Shown here one piece after another: positions 10,119 through 21,253 of a stretch of DNA of 64,000 nt. Below the pieces are notes generated by a model. The model had not been told where the DNA came from and made no database searches. It was given only the letters and a program-made list of their open reading frames with translations. Where the stretch lies: positions 1 to 64,000 of the forward strand of contig JAJRWX010000001.1 of the NCBI GenBank assembly GCA_024276605.1, read 5' to 3'. Position 1 is the first letter of the stretch. The number at the start of each line of letters is the position of its first letter. Source of the DNA: Planctomycetota bacterium (GTDB lineage: Bacteria; Planctomycetota; Phycisphaerae; UBA1845). The translations under genes were made by a program, and so were the position numbers.

Positions 10119-13100
10119 GTCATACATCAACAAATCGCCGATCGAATCGTCCACGTAGGGCTATGCGCATGCGCCGTCGCGCTAGCGGCCTGCTGCGCGG
10201 GATTGTCGTTAGCCTGGCGACACTGGCGATTTTACTCGTATGCTTTTCCATTTATCAGTTCAGCCAAATCGATCCGCAAGCTACTCAATCGCCTCAGGTT
10301 TCTCGCTTGCCGCAGTTACCACAAAAAAAATTGGGCCAGGAGCAGCATTCCAAAGATGGCGTACCTGTGTCGGGTGGTCGTGTGGGGACGGTGCTGCGCA
10401 GTAAGCTTTCGTTGTTTCGTCCCGATAGTGACCGAGCCTGGGGCGAGGTTGAAGTGGGGCGACTGACACCCGTCGCAGGGCAGGCCAACGAAATGGCGCT
10501 CGATAACCCGGTGATTCGACTTCGCACGCAGGATGGACATGGCGTACGCATTACGGCTAAGGAAGCGATCGTGGAGGGTCGAATCAGTCATGGTTTAACA
10601 CCCGTGCGGGGCAGGTTGTTTAGCGGCGTCGTTATTGAATATGATCGATTGTCCGAGCAGCAACGGGCACTTCTACCTGAAGATACGCGTCATGTGTTGG
10701 AACCGTCTCAAGTCGTACGTATCGAAGCGGATGAAATCGTGTTTGATGTAGAGTATTCAAAAGTTGTCGTACCAGGCCCCCTGGCCATACTTGCCTCGGA
10801 TGTGACGTTTCGGTCAGCCAATATGGAGATACGTTTTGATGAATCAGCCGGTCGTGTTGATTATCTGCACATTGAAAGCGGGGGGACGATTGAACTGAAA
10901 GGTGGAGCCGGAAACTTGGGCATGACGGATACCCAGGAGACGGAGCCGGAGAATTCGGTGGTTGATTGGATTCGACAGACCATTACCGCACGCATATTGG
11001 CCGCACAGCAACATCAGGCTGCAACGGACGTGATGGATGAAGGAGCGCAGGTCGCTGCTACTGACGACGCGCTTCCGGTGTTCTCCGTGACGGATGATCC
11101 TTCGGAGGCTGAGGCGGCGAAGCCTACGTTGAAGTATATTGCGCGCTTTGCAGACACTGTCGATGCGAGACAGGTGGTCAGCAACAAAACGGTTGCACGG
11201 CTCGAAGCGGATACGCTTGAAATTCTACGTAGTGTATCAGCTGATGATCGGCGGCAGGTACAAACGCAAACCGACTTGCAGGAAAGTAAGTCGCAACAGG
11301 CATCGGAGAATTCCGACGAAACCATTTCACTGACATGGAAGGGACACTTTTTATTGGAAGCCTGCGCAAAAAACGATGCGCGGTGTGCGCCGGCTGTCAG
11401 GTCTCTACTCACGGCTACGGGGGCACCTGTTAGACTCTCCAACGACGAAGGTGAAGCCACGTGCGGCCAATTGATATACAACCCGGATGATGGCAGCGTG
11501 AAGCTCAATGAACTGGGGGAAACGACGGTGGTGGTTCGTTCTCTGGCGGAAGGCGAGATTCACGGGCGAGGTATCGAATTGCATCCCGATGACGAGACGA
11601 TCGTTATCCACGTTACCGGTCCGGGAGTCTTGGTGCGTAACGACCATGCGTCAACCTCTTCGAGAACCAGAGGCGGCATGTTGACTGGTCAATCATCACC
11701 ATCACAAACCGTCAATAAAAACACGAAAACGAGAAAAGCTTTATCTGTCACGTTCAGCGAAAGTCTGGATGTCACAGGCCATTATGAGAGTCGTAGCAAG
11801 TTGAGCTTTTCAGAAGGAATTCGACGCACACGAGAACGTGTACTCGACAAAGCGGTTTTTGTCGGCCATGTATCGCTCAAAGAGCAAGAGGCATCGCTCG
11901 CAGCAGATCATCTCGCGTTATACTTCGGCAAGGAGACCGTCGGGCGTCAGCAAGAGCAAACCATACGGCGTGTCGAAACAAGAGGCCATGTGCGACTCGA
12001 TCGACTCCATGATAGTTTGGTCTGTAGCGAACTGGATGTCATCGTCACGACCGACGCCGATGGCCGGTTGATGCCTTTGGTGGCCACAGCGAAAAGAGAC
12101 ATCGTAGCCACACAGGAGGACCGGACGATTCGTGCACGCGACCGCCTCATCCTGGACTTTCAAACCGTCACACGCCCTGCCCCACCGTTTGATGCAAATA
12201 AGGCTTACCAAGCTGCGTTGAGCGCTGGTGTAAATCCTCAAGAAGTTGACTGGGAGGCAAAGCGACGTGAGCACGAAATGAAGGTGCGTACGGAAATCGG
12301 GGCGAAGCGGTTGCGGGCCTACGGCGATGTGATGGTGACGGACGAATCTCAGGCTTTGGAATTGACTGCGCAGGAATTGGATTGTTCGATTGTCAATGGT
12401 AGTGACATAGATAAGACATTGATTGTCGGTACGCAAACGCAGCCCGCGTCGGTCACTATCGGTGAATTCACCGTGACCGGCGAGCAGGTCAATGTGAACG
12501 TGCTCGATGAGTGGGCGCAGGTTCCCGGTGCTGGACGTATGACTTTTCAATCACACAAAGATTTGGACGGCAGGCAACTGGAACGCCCCATCCCGGTATC
12601 GATTACGTGGGAAGAGTGGATGAAATTTCAGGGTCGAGAGAATCGTTCTGTTTTTTCAGGAGATGTCCACGCCACCAGCGCCGGCGGTACCACGTTTGAT
12701 TGTCAACAATTGGTCGTCGAGTTTGACGATATTGCCCCCGCCAAGACTCAGTCACAACGGGGTCATTGGTGGATTTTTGATAAATTCTTGCAACGATTTG
12801 AACGCGATCAACAGCACCGCATGGCTAAGCGTGGTATACTCGCTAAGGAGCCGGCCTATATATTGGCCACGGGGCGAGCTGTGGTGCAGACAACATTTAT
12901 GGATGAGGTTACGGGGGCCTTGCGAACCCGAGCACGTCTCGCCGGTCCGCAACTATCGGTCAACTTGCGGCGTGGGATGTCAAAAATGCTCATCGAAGGT
13001 GCCGGCGATTTACTGATTGAAGATTTTCGGCCCGCCAGCGACGCTACCGCACAACATAGCGAGGCATCACCACGCGGGTTTTTTGGGACAGAGGCCGATG

Positions 13101-13615
13101 CAGGGCCATCGAAAACATTTGTTACATGGGCAGAGGCAATGTGGTACGACTTTTCCATCGATCAAACACGATTTGAGGGTGATATTAACTTAAAGCACTT
13201 CAGCGGAGACAATTTACAACGCCTCTTTGGCAATGCGAAGCTTGTCAGCACGGAAACCACTTCGGGGCGCGCGACATTTTTATCCTGTGATGTCCTGACC
13301 ATCGATTTTCTTGGCCGGCAATCAGCCGGAATGCGCTCGCAGCAGCAAATGGGTAGATTAAGCACGACACAGTTGCGCCAGTTCCATGCCTCAGGCCAAG
13401 TGAAACTACAAGACCAAACGGAAGGACTTTCTTTAACTGCCACTGACCTGACATTCGAACGTGATCGAGAACTTCTCATTATACAAGGTCAACCCGCACG
13501 CATTATTCAACAACGCCAGGGACAATTGCCGGTCGATGCCACCGTGAAACGGGCCTTCTATAATTTACGCACCAAAAGACTCGAATCACAGCAAGCGATT
13601 ATTCGTGGCCGATAG
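10112..13615 (+). CDS. Large LptC/LptA (OstA)-like envelope protein
   Basis: 1167 aa, N-terminal TM/signal anchor, repeated OstA-like beta patterns (GKLVST..TFLSCDVLTIDF, GHVSLKEQEASLAADHLALYF, ASGQVKLQDQTEGLSLTATDLTFERDRELLIIQGQPARI); starts inside the end of kdsC. Confidence 0.7.
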   Translation: MVSHTSTNRRSNRPRRAMRMRRRASGLLRGIVVSLATLAILLVCFSIYQFSQIDPQATQSPQVSRLPQLPQKKLGQEQHSKDGVPVSGGRVGTVLRSKLSLFRPDSDRAWGEVEVGRLTPVAGQANEMALDNPVIRLRTQDGHGVRITAKEAIVEGRISHGLTPVRGRLFSGVVIEYDRLSEQQRALLPEDTRHVLEPSQVVRIEADEIVFDVEYSKVVVPGPLAILASDVTFRSANMEIRFDESAGRVDYLHIESGGTIELKGGAGNLGMTDTQETEPENSVVDWIRQTITARILAAQQHQAATDVMDEGAQVAATDDALPVFSVTDDPSEAEAAKPTLKYIARFADTVDARQVVSNKTVARLEADTLEILRSVSADDRRQVQTQTDLQESKSQQASENSDETISLTWKGHFLLEACAKNDARCAPAVRSLLTATGAPVRLSNDEGEATCGQLIYNPDDGSVKLNELGETTVVVRSLAEGEIHGRGIELHPDDETIVIHVTGPGVLVRNDHASTSSRTRGGMLTGQSSPSQTVNKNTKTRKALSVTFSESLDVTGHYESRSKLSFSEGIRRTRERVLDKAVFVGHVSLKEQEASLAADHLALYFGKETVGRQQEQTIRRVETRGHVRLDRLHDSLVCSELDVIVTTDADGRLMPLVATAKRDIVATQEDRTIRARDRLILDFQTVTRPAPPFDANKAYQAALSAGVNPQEVDWEAKRREHEMKVRTEIGAKRLRAYGDVMVTDESQALELTAQELDCSIVNGSDIDKTLIVGTQTQPASVTIGEFTVTGEQVNVNVLDEWAQVPGAGRMTFQSHKDLDGRQLERPIPVSITWEEWMKFQGRENRSVFSGDVHATSAGGTTFDCQQLVVEFDDIAPAKTQSQRGHWWIFDKFLQRFERDQQHRMAKRGILAKEPAYILATGRAVVQTTFMDEVTGALRTRARLAGPQLSVNLRRGMSKMLIEGAGDLLIEDFRPASDATAQHSEASPRGFFGTEADAGPSKTFVTWAEAMWYDFSIDQTRFEGDINLKHFSGDNLQRLFGNAKLVSTETTSGRATFLSCDVLTIDFLGRQSAGMRSQQQMGRLSTTQLRQFHASGQVKLQDQTEGLSLTATDLTFERDRELLIIQGQPARIIQQRQGQLPVDATVKRAFYNLRTKRLESQQAIIRGR

Positions 13616-14088
13616 CGGGCTTACTCGCAACCAAGTGCGAGTCATTAAATAAATACCCGTAAACAGCACAAATACTGCTCCAAAACCAGCTTTATTTGCG
13701 GAGAACACTTCATGGTGAGCACTGTACACATTTTTTTTTACATTTCACTTGTCTCCGATAATGCGCGGGGCATACAATGGTGCAGTGAGTTCGACTGCTA
13801 CAACCAAACCCTTATGTTTTGCAGCGGAAAGAACTCTGATGCCTCGGCGACATTGGTGCGCATAGTGTAAAAACTTGGTGCGCGCGATGACGAGGCATGA
13901 CCACGGGTGCATAGTTATTATCCTACACTGATACGATTGAAACAAAGCCGTAAGCATAGGGCCGACAAGGCCGTCAATGCTTAACAGGCGATTGATTTTC
14001 CTGAGGGGAAAGATTGTAAAGGAATGGGCCTGCGTTGTGTCTATCCATGTGCTTTCCGTGCGGGGAAAGAGGTAGCCACAACAAAGGT

Positions 14089-14145
14089 GATGGATGCTTG
14101 GGTGTCAGAACCGTTGGAGCGCGAGCCTTCACCCAAGCGTCCATC
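14089..14145. terminator. Inverted repeat (possible terminator/REP) 3' of purN
   Basis: GATGGATGCTTGGGTG (14089-14104) / CACCCAAGCGTCCATC (14130-14145), 15/16 paired; lies between convergent genes. Confidence 0.45.
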
Positions 14146-14190
14146 CGTTCCTCTATCGAGTGAATATACGTTTGACGTACATGGCATCCG

Positions 14191-14811
14191 CTACTCTGGT
14201 AGCATGACCACCCTACCGTTTTCCAAGTGAATGCGCTGTTCACAAAACAACCGTAACGCATCGGGGTACGCGATGCATTCCTGTTCAAAAATACGTGTAG
14301 CCAGTGTCTCGGGTGTGTCATTATCGGTCACCTGGACCTTGCGCTGTAAAATGACTGGTCCATGATCATATTCGTTATCACAAAAATGGACCGTACAGCC
14401 ACTTTCTTTTTTACCCGCAGCAAGCACCGCCTCGTGTACGCGATGACCGAACATCCCCTGACCGCCAAATTCGGGTAATAGTGCAGGGTGAATGTTTATC
14501 ACGCGCCCTAGAAATGATTCCGGAATGCGCCATAGCGACATAAACCCAGCCATACATACAAGATCAACCGCCTTCACCGCTTCGGTGATCTTGGCTTGAA
14601 ATGCTTCAACAGGAAGTTGTTTGCGATCAATGATGACGGTTTTCAGGTCGTATTGTTGTGCGCGTTCGATACCGGCTACATCGGCCCGCGAGCTGATGAC
14701 GATATCAATCTTCGCGTTGAGTTGCTGGTCACGGATATGTTCGTGCAGGTTGGCCATGGTACGACCACCACCGGACAACAGCACAGCCAAACGCAATCGT
14801 TTGTGGCTCAT
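14191..14811 (-). CDS. purN: Phosphoribosylglycinamide formyltransferase
   Basis: LAVLLSGGGRTMANL, VCMAGFMSLW, INIHPALLPEFGG, GCTVHFCDNEYDHGPVILQ. Confidence 0.92.
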   Translation of the reverse strand: MSHKRLRLAVLLSGGGRTMANLHEHIRDQQLNAKIDIVISSRADVAGIERAQQYDLKTVIIDRKQLPVEAFQAKITEAVKAVDLVCMAGFMSLWRIPESFLGRVINIHPALLPEFGGQGMFGHRVHEAVLAAGKKESGCTVHFCDNEYDHGPVILQRKVQVTDNDTPETLATRIFEQECIAYPDALRLFCEQRIHLENGRVVMLPE

Positions 14812-14878
14812 GATTGGGTCACTTCCACGATCCAGTGTGGTGTCGTAGGGCGTTCTGTGCTTGAGCGTAACCTTAAAA

Positions 14879-17869
14879 TCAACGCGCGATCTTCTTTTTT
14901 CGGGAGGTCGAAGACTTTTTTGTCGATCGCCCGGCCTTTGTTTTTACCTTTGATGATTGCTTCGTCTTTGTTGTAGCTTTAGTTTTTGTCTTGCGAGCGC
15001 GCGACGATGATTTACCCATCGCTTGCGCACCGTCTTCAATGGCTGCTTGAGCTGCGGCTAATCGGGCAATGGGCACCCGATAGGGACTACAGGATACGTA
15101 ATCCAGCCCGACTTGATAACAAAAACGGATGGATGCTGGGTCTCCGCCGTGCTCACCACAAATGCCAAGTTTCAGTTTCGGTCTGGTTTCTCGCCCCGTT
15201 TCGCAGGCCAGTTGCACCAATAACCCTACGCCTTGCACATCCAACGACTGAAAAGGATCGTGCGCAAAAATACCAGCCTTGGCTTCGTCCACATAGTCAG
15301 GCAGGAACCGCCCGGCATCATCGCGTGATAGGCCCATAGTCATTTGCGTCAGGTCGTTGGTACCGAAACTAAAGAATTCCGCAACCTCGGCCATCTGATC
15401 CGCGACAAGCGCAGCTCGTGGCGTTTCGATCATGGTGCCGACAAGATAATTGACCTTCGCCTTTTTCTCTTTGAGCACGGTGTCGGCCATGCGGTGTGTT
15501 TGATCTACGAGAAGACCTAGCTCCTTCGCATCAATGCTGAGTGGAATCATAATTTCAGGCAACACTTTTATACCGCGACGCTTACACGCGACGGCTGCTT
15601 CCATGATAGCCCGGACTTGCATATCCAAAATTTCGGGATAGGTGATGCACAAACGACACCCACGATGACCTAGCATGGGATTGGACTCGTGCAATTTTTC
15701 GATGCGATCGCGAATATCTTGGGTGGTAAATTTGACGAAGGTAGCAGCTTTTACACCTTTAATTTCGTCGCGCAGTGCGGCATTAAGATCATCCACCGCA
15801 GCTTGTAGTGCTGCTTGGTTGTCGTCTTGTGGAAGAAACTCATGCAGCGGGGGGTCGATCAGACGGATGGTGACGGGTAGCCCATTCATGGCTTTGAAAA
15901 TACCCTCAAAATCGCGCCGTTGATAAGGGAGAAGTTTTGCCAGCGCTGACTGACGATGTTCGAGCGTATTCGCCAGGATCATTTCACGCATGGCTCGAAT
16001 GCGTTGTGGTTCATTCGGATCGAAAAACATATGTTCCGTGCGACACAAACCAATCCCCTCTGCGCCAAAACCTACGGCTTTAGCTGCATCTGCGGGGGTG
16101 TCAGCGTTGGTTCGCACTTTGAGTGTTCGTCGTTGGTCGCACCATTTCATCAGTGTGTCATACTCGGCTGGGGCTTGTGGACGGGCAAGATCAATGGTGC
16201 CATCGTAAACTTCACCCGTTCCGCCATCCAACGTGATCGCATCACCTTCGCGTATGACCCGACCGTTAAATGAGATTTGACTGGCCTTGTAATCAACGAC
16301 TAATTCACTACTGCCAACGATGCAGCACTTCCCCCAGCCACGCGCAACCACTGCGGCATGTGATGTTTTCCCACCGGTTGATGTTAAAATGCCGGCTGCG
16401 ACGTGCATGCCACCGACATCTTCCGGGGATGTTTCCTTACGCACGAGGATCACTGTATTCCCGTCGCGGGCACGTTCTTCGGCACGCTCTGCAGAAAGGG
16501 CGATTTCACCGCAAGCGGCTCCGGGAACGGCACCAATGCCACAACCTAGTCGCCGTTGGGAAAGTTCACCGGCGGAGATACTGGCGTCAAGCACAGGGTA
16601 AAATAATCGTTCCACATCTACCTCTTGGATGCGCAGGATAGCTTGATCTTTGGTGATAATGGGCTTGCCGGATAGTGCTAGATATTTTTTAGGAAGATAT
16701 TTTTTCTTGACCAGTTGCTTAGCCACGGCTGCGGTGATAATGCCTTTGGTTGCTTGATCAACGGCAATCTTGAACGCAGCCTGAGGAGATCGTTTGCCAA
16801 TGCGACATTGCAGCATGTACAGCTTGTTACGCTCGATGGTAAATTCAAGGTCTTGCATGTCCTTATAATGTAGCTCAAGGATAACGCGTACGGCTTCGAG
16901 TTGACCATACGCTTCAGGCATCAGGCGCTTTAATTCGATGAGAGGTATCGGCGTGCGTACACCGGCTACGACATCTTCGCCTTGCGCGTTAATCAGTAAA
17001 TCACCGTAGAAGCATGGCTCGCCCGTACTGGGGTCACGCGTGAAACACACGCCCGTTCCACAATCGTCACCCATGTTACCGAAGACCATCTGGCAGATAT
17101 TGACGGCTGTTCCGTGCAGTCCGGTGATGTTTTCCACGCGGCGGTAGGTCCGGGCTTTTTCGGAATCCCAACTTTCAAAAACCGCGTTGATCGCACCTTT
17201 TAGCTGTTCGAACGGTGACTGAGGAAATTTTTCTGAGCAGTGCTTGGTGTAAATACCCTTGAATGTATCAACAAGTTCAGCCAATTCGTCAGCGTCCACA
17301 TCCGTATCTTCGATCTGCTCGTGAGAAGATTTTCCTAAACGAACGCGGGTCTTATTGTTTTTCAATTCATCGAAGGCGTCTTCAAACAACAAACGATCTA
17401 CCCCTTTTGCGGTTGCGCCGTACATCATAATTAACCGTCGATAGGCATCGAATGCGAATCGGCGATTCTTGGCTGCACCGGCTAGTCCTTCGACGGATTG
17501 ATCATTGAGACCAAGATTGAGAATCGTTTCCATCATACCCGGCATGGACCGAGCCGCGCCGGACCTGACGGATACGAGTAAGGGGTTCTTGTTATCGCCA
17601 AGCTTTTTCTTACAAGTGCGTTCCAGTTTTGCGAGCATGGTCCGAACTTGTTTTTCCAAACCGCTTGGCCATCTCCCGCCAGATTTGTTATAGGTTTTGC
17701 ATGCGTCTGTGGAGATCGTAAAACCTGCGGGTACGGGTAGGCCGATGTTGGTCATTTCCGCCAGGCCGGCCCCTTTGCCGCCCAGAAGCTCCTTCTGGTC
17801 GTTACGTCCGTCAGCTTTACCGTTACCGAAAAAATAGACTTGTTTGCGCGCTGCTTGCGTCCCTGCCAT
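14879..17869 (-). CDS. ppdK: Pyruvate, phosphate dikinase with Lys/Ser/Thr-rich C-terminal extension
   Basis: GGKGAGLAEMTNIGLPVPAGFTI, GGKTSHAAVVARGWGKCCIVG, FFSFGTNDLTQMTMGLSRDD, GICGEHGGDP; tail KTKTKATTKTKQSSKVKTKAGRSTKKSSTSRKKK. Confidence 0.97.
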   Translation of the reverse strand: MAGTQAARKQVYFFGNGKADGRNDQKELLGGKGAGLAEMTNIGLPVPAGFTISTDACKTYNKSGGRWPSGLEKQVRTMLAKLERTCKKKLGDNKNPLLVSVRSGAARSMPGMMETILNLGLNDQSVEGLAGAAKNRRFAFDAYRRLIMMYGATAKGVDRLLFEDAFDELKNNKTRVRLGKSSHEQIEDTDVDADELAELVDTFKGIYTKHCSEKFPQSPFEQLKGAINAVFESWDSEKARTYRRVENITGLHGTAVNICQMVFGNMGDDCGTGVCFTRDPSTGEPCFYGDLLINAQGEDVVAGVRTPIPLIELKRLMPEAYGQLEAVRVILELHYKDMQDLEFTIERNKLYMLQCRIGKRSPQAAFKIAVDQATKGIITAAVAKQLVKKKYLPKKYLALSGKPIITKDQAILRIQEVDVERLFYPVLDASISAGELSQRRLGCGIGAVPGAACGEIALSAERAEERARDGNTVILVRKETSPEDVGGMHVAAGILTSTGGKTSHAAVVARGWGKCCIVGSSELVVDYKASQISFNGRVIREGDAITLDGGTGEVYDGTIDLARPQAPAEYDTLMKWCDQRRTLKVRTNADTPADAAKAVGFGAEGIGLCRTEHMFFDPNEPQRIRAMREMILANTLEHRQSALAKLLPYQRRDFEGIFKAMNGLPVTIRLIDPPLHEFLPQDDNQAALQAAVDDLNAALRDEIKGVKAATFVKFTTQDIRDRIEKLHESNPMLGHRGCRLCITYPEILDMQVRAIMEAAVACKRRGIKVLPEIMIPLSIDAKELGLLVDQTHRMADTVLKEKKAKVNYLVGTMIETPRAALVADQMAEVAEFFSFGTNDLTQMTMGLSRDDAGRFLPDYVDEAKAGIFAHDPFQSLDVQGVGLLVQLACETGRETRPKLKLGICGEHGGDPASIRFCYQVGLDYVSCSPYRVPIARLAAAQAAIEDGAQAMGKSSSRARKTKTKATTKTKQSSKVKTKAGRSTKKSSTSRKKKIAR

Positions 17870-17991
17870 GATGATTGTCCTGAAAAGAAATATAACCTGT
17901 CGTTAATGTTGCTTCGATCATAATCTTCTTAGTACAAGCGTCAATCGACATGCGTGGGATTCGATCAACGGGTGAGGGATGGATAAAACGT

Positions 17992-19542
17992 CTATTCCCA
18001 CTCGATCGTCGAGGGCGGTTTGGAGGAGACATCGTAAACCACACGATTAGCCCCACTGACTTCGTTGATAATCCGGGTTGAGATTCGACCGAGTACTTCA
18101 TAATCAATGCGCACCCAGTCCGCCGTCATAAAATCAGCACTTTCCACAAAACGCACCGCGATCACATGTTGCCCGGCATAACTGCGGTCATCACCCATCA
18201 CACCGACTGTGCTAATCGGTAGCAATACGCCAAACGCCTGGGCGATTTTGTTATACCAACCGGCTACACGTATTTCCTCGAGAATAATATCGTCAGCCGC
18301 TCGTAGAATACGCAATCGCTGTGGTGTAATCTCTCCCATAATTCGCACGGCTAAGCCTGGTCCGGGGAAGGGGTGTCGCCAGACAATCTGCTCAGGAAGC
18401 CCCAAGTGCTCACCCACGCGGCGGACCTCATCTTTGAAAAGATCACGCAATGGTTCAACCAATTCAAAACCAAGCTTTTCGGGTAATCCACCTACGTTGT
18501 GATGCAGTTTAATGTTAGCTGCGATGCCGGCTGCACTATGTCCCGATTCGATCACATCGGGATAAAGCGTTCCTTGAGCAAGAAAACGTGCCCCATCGAT
18601 TTTTTTTGCCTCAGACTTGAAAACCTCGATGAACTCATGGCCAATAATTTTTCTCTTTTCTTGCGGGTCCGTAACACCGGTTAGTCGAGAGAGAAATCTT
18701 TCAGACGCATCCACGGACCGCAGGTTCATATGAGAATGTTGCTTAAACGTGGCTTCCACAAGATCAGTTTCGCGGTTACGCATCAAGCCGTTATCAACAT
18801 AAATACAGATCAGCCGATCGCCAATAGCTTCGTGAATGAGTGCTGCGACGACACTGCTATCGACACCACCGGACAGGCCGCAAATCACGCGATCCGTTTC
18901 GCCGACCTTCTCGCGAATCGCTTTGATCGACTCGTCCGCGACGTGATCCACTTGCCAATCTCCGGTGCAATGGCAAATGTCATAAAGAAAGTTGCGAATG
19001 ATCTGGTTGCCGCAAGGTGTATGAAAAACCTCCGGATGAAATTGCACACCGTACATCGGCCTACTTTTATGTCTCATCGCGGCGTAAGGGCAGGTATTTG
19101 TTTTTGCCAGTGCAATAAAATCGCCTGAAAGTTCTTTCACGATATCGCCATGACTCATCCAAACCGTAGCCTGCGTGGGCACATGATTCAATAAGGCATC
19201 TTCCACGAAAATTTCGAGCTGAGTACGACCGTATTCGCGTGATTCACCCGCACCGATATCAGACCCCAATAAATCGCAGGCCAGTTGCATGCCATAACAA
19301 ATGCCCAGCACGGGAAGACCCATGTCCATAATCTCCGGCGAGCATGTTGGGGCATCAGCCGCGTACACGCTGGCCGGACCGCCGGAGAAAATGAGACCGA
19401 CCGCGTGATGATCGCGTATCTCCTGCGGCGAGACGCTGGGGGATACGATCACGCTATGCACGCGGTTCTCGCGTACCCGCCGGGCAATTAACTGGACGAA
19501 TTGGCTACCAAAATCGATGATGACTATAGTTGCAGGTTTCAT
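17992..19542 (-). CDS. guaA: GMP synthase (glutamine-hydrolysing)
   Basis: [50 protein letters not shown]-terminal PPSTIEWE. Confidence 0.97.
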   Translation of the reverse strand: MKPATIVIIDFGSQFVQLIARRVRENRVHSVIVSPSVSPQEIRDHHAVGLIFSGGPASVYAADAPTCSPEIMDMGLPVLGICYGMQLACDLLGSDIGAGESREYGRTQLEIFVEDALLNHVPTQATVWMSHGDIVKELSGDFIALAKTNTCPYAAMRHKSRPMYGVQFHPEVFHTPCGNQIIRNFLYDICHCTGDWQVDHVADESIKAIREKVGETDRVICGLSGGVDSSVVAALIHEAIGDRLICIYVDNGLMRNRETDLVEATFKQHSHMNLRSVDASERFLSRLTGVTDPQEKRKIIGHEFIEVFKSEAKKIDGARFLAQGTLYPDVIESGHSAAGIAANIKLHHNVGGLPEKLGFELVEPLRDLFKDEVRRVGEHLGLPEQIVWRHPFPGPGLAVRIMGEITPQRLRILRAADDIILEEIRVAGWYNKIAQAFGVLLPISTVGVMGDDRSYAGQHVIAVRFVESADFMTADWVRIDYEVLGRISTRIINEVSGANRVVYDVSSKPPSTIEWE

Positions 19543-19718
19543 GTCTGTTTGATTCTCAATGATGTCTCGATCATGATAGGTTCTCGTCCCCCGGATGTGT
19601 ACATAGTGAAATTCTGGAGACCATCTGTCAAATCAATCAGCGGACACGATCTTTTCTTTGATTGTGCTAAAAAAACGCAGTTCTGTTCGTTTGTACCAAT
19701 CCAGTGCGGTCATACTAT

Positions 19719-20759
19719 CTAAAACTGAACACGCATAACCTCGAACAACCATTGTTGTGCATAATCCACACCGTACCACCATGCCATAGCCAAACCGGTG
19801 GCCATGGCGGGAACACCTATAGCCATAAACACCACCACGCGCTGCCGCGTATCCTCAGGCGCGGTAGTGGCTAGTCTGATTAGCCAAAACCACCATAGCA
19901 CCAAGCCGATAGCTGCGATGACGCCGGCTGTGATTGTTGGTACCTCAGGCGCCGGCATCCAACGCCACCCCGCAATTAGACCGGCTTGAAGCAAGGGTAA
20001 TAACGGCATGAGCAAACACGTAACGGCTAATGGGGCTAACCATGCACAGCTATAATGAATCGCAGCGGACATACGCTGCTCATGTCGATAAGCTGAGGTG
20101 TGCGATTTGGTGATACCGATACGCAACAGTGACAGAAAAAGCCAAAGGGTCAGTCCACCACCCAGTATCCCCAACACAACCCCGGTGGCTGACTGTGCCG
20201 GGTTCCACCAGAAATCAACATACGTTTGTGGGACAAGGTTTGTGGGTAACGGGCGCGGCCGAGAGATTACATGTTTCCAAAGCTGTCCGGAAGGCGTGAT
20301 AGAACCCGTTGGTTCTACTGCAGGAAGTGATGTCACCTGCCGCCAACCAACGATCGACAATTGCAGTAGACTAAGAGCCAGTGCCGACAATATTGCAGCC
20401 AGCCAAGCAAATCGTCGCGAAGCAGCCGACGAGCGCATCATAGCTATGTGTTTGAGACGATGGTTACCTGCCAGGTATACCCACCAACACATGGCCCACC
20501 ATCCGCTTTCGCGGTGGGCGAAGTGTTTAGCGTACGGTGTGACGTCCGCACCCGTGACACGATCATCGCCAAATACATAGCCACACAGGTCGCATCGTGC
20601 GTGACGGTCCGGACCTACAAGTTGGCCACACGCAGAACAACGAAAGATGGTGGTAACTGTTTGTTGATCCGTTCGAGTCAAGCCTCTTCGTCTTATCTTT
20701 CTGTGTATGTATTGGGTAAACCTCCCCGCATGAGTACGCAGGTCATAACCAAGGTGCAA
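19719..20759 (-). CDS. Hypothetical membrane protein with N-terminal zinc-ribbon-like motif
   Basis: 346 aa; CSACGQ...CDLCGYVFGDD followed by several TM segments. Confidence 0.65.
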   Translation of the reverse strand: MHLGYDLRTHAGRFTQYIHRKIRRRGLTRTDQQTVTTIFRCSACGQLVGPDRHARCDLCGYVFGDDRVTGADVTPYAKHFAHRESGWWAMCWWVYLAGNHRLKHIAMMRSSAASRRFAWLAAILSALALSLLQLSIVGWRQVTSLPAVEPTGSITPSGQLWKHVISRPRPLPTNLVPQTYVDFWWNPAQSATGVVLGILGGGLTLWLFLSLLRIGITKSHTSAYRHEQRMSAAIHYSCAWLAPLAVTCLLMPLLPLLQAGLIAGWRWMPAPEVPTITAGVIAAIGLVLWWFWLIRLATTAPEDTRQRVVVFMAIGVPAMATGLAMAWWYGVDYAQQWLFEVMRVQF

Positions 20760-20815
20760 GGAAACAACCGCAGCTATGGTGTCATATCATCACTTTCCAA
20801 AGTTATAGGCATTTC

Positions 20816-21253
20816 TCAATCTAGCGGTACATCGCTCACACTCGCCTGATCTACCGGCACCCACAGCGGAGACATAATAGCACTAACGGGTAAGCTGGCT
20901 ATGTTGGCTCCATAGCGTATCGGTCCATAAACAAAATAGAGAGGTTCTTCGAAAGTCCACGCAAACTGGTCATCGTTACTACCGGCCTGTTCGATCGGAT
21001 CCTCGAAGAATAAAGGTCCGTGTATGATGTGTCCCGTATGCGCTGCACACAAAATTTCTTCAAATGGTCGAACTTGTTGCTCACCGGTTGACACATGTGC
21101 ATTACGCACACCCTGCTCAGAGGGTGTCATGGTGATGGTCTCGGCAGATAGTTCATCGTAATTCGGATTAATCATCAATGAACACCCTGCCGCTAAAAAT
21201 AGGAAAACAATGGCGGCACATCCCGATACTAAACGCCCAACTGGGTTAATCAT
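20816..21253 (-). CDS. Small lipoprotein of unknown function
   Basis: Signal with lipobox-like [16 protein letters not shown]; overlaps the end of guaB by 8 nt (translational coupling). Confidence 0.6.
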   Translation of the reverse strand: MINPVGRLVSGCAAIVFLFLAAGCSLMINPNYDELSAETITMTPSEQGVRNAHVSTGEQQVRPFEEILCAAHTGHIIHGPLFFEDPIEQAGSNDDQFAWTFEEPLYFVYGPIRYGANIASLPVSAIMSPLWVPVDQASVSDVPLD

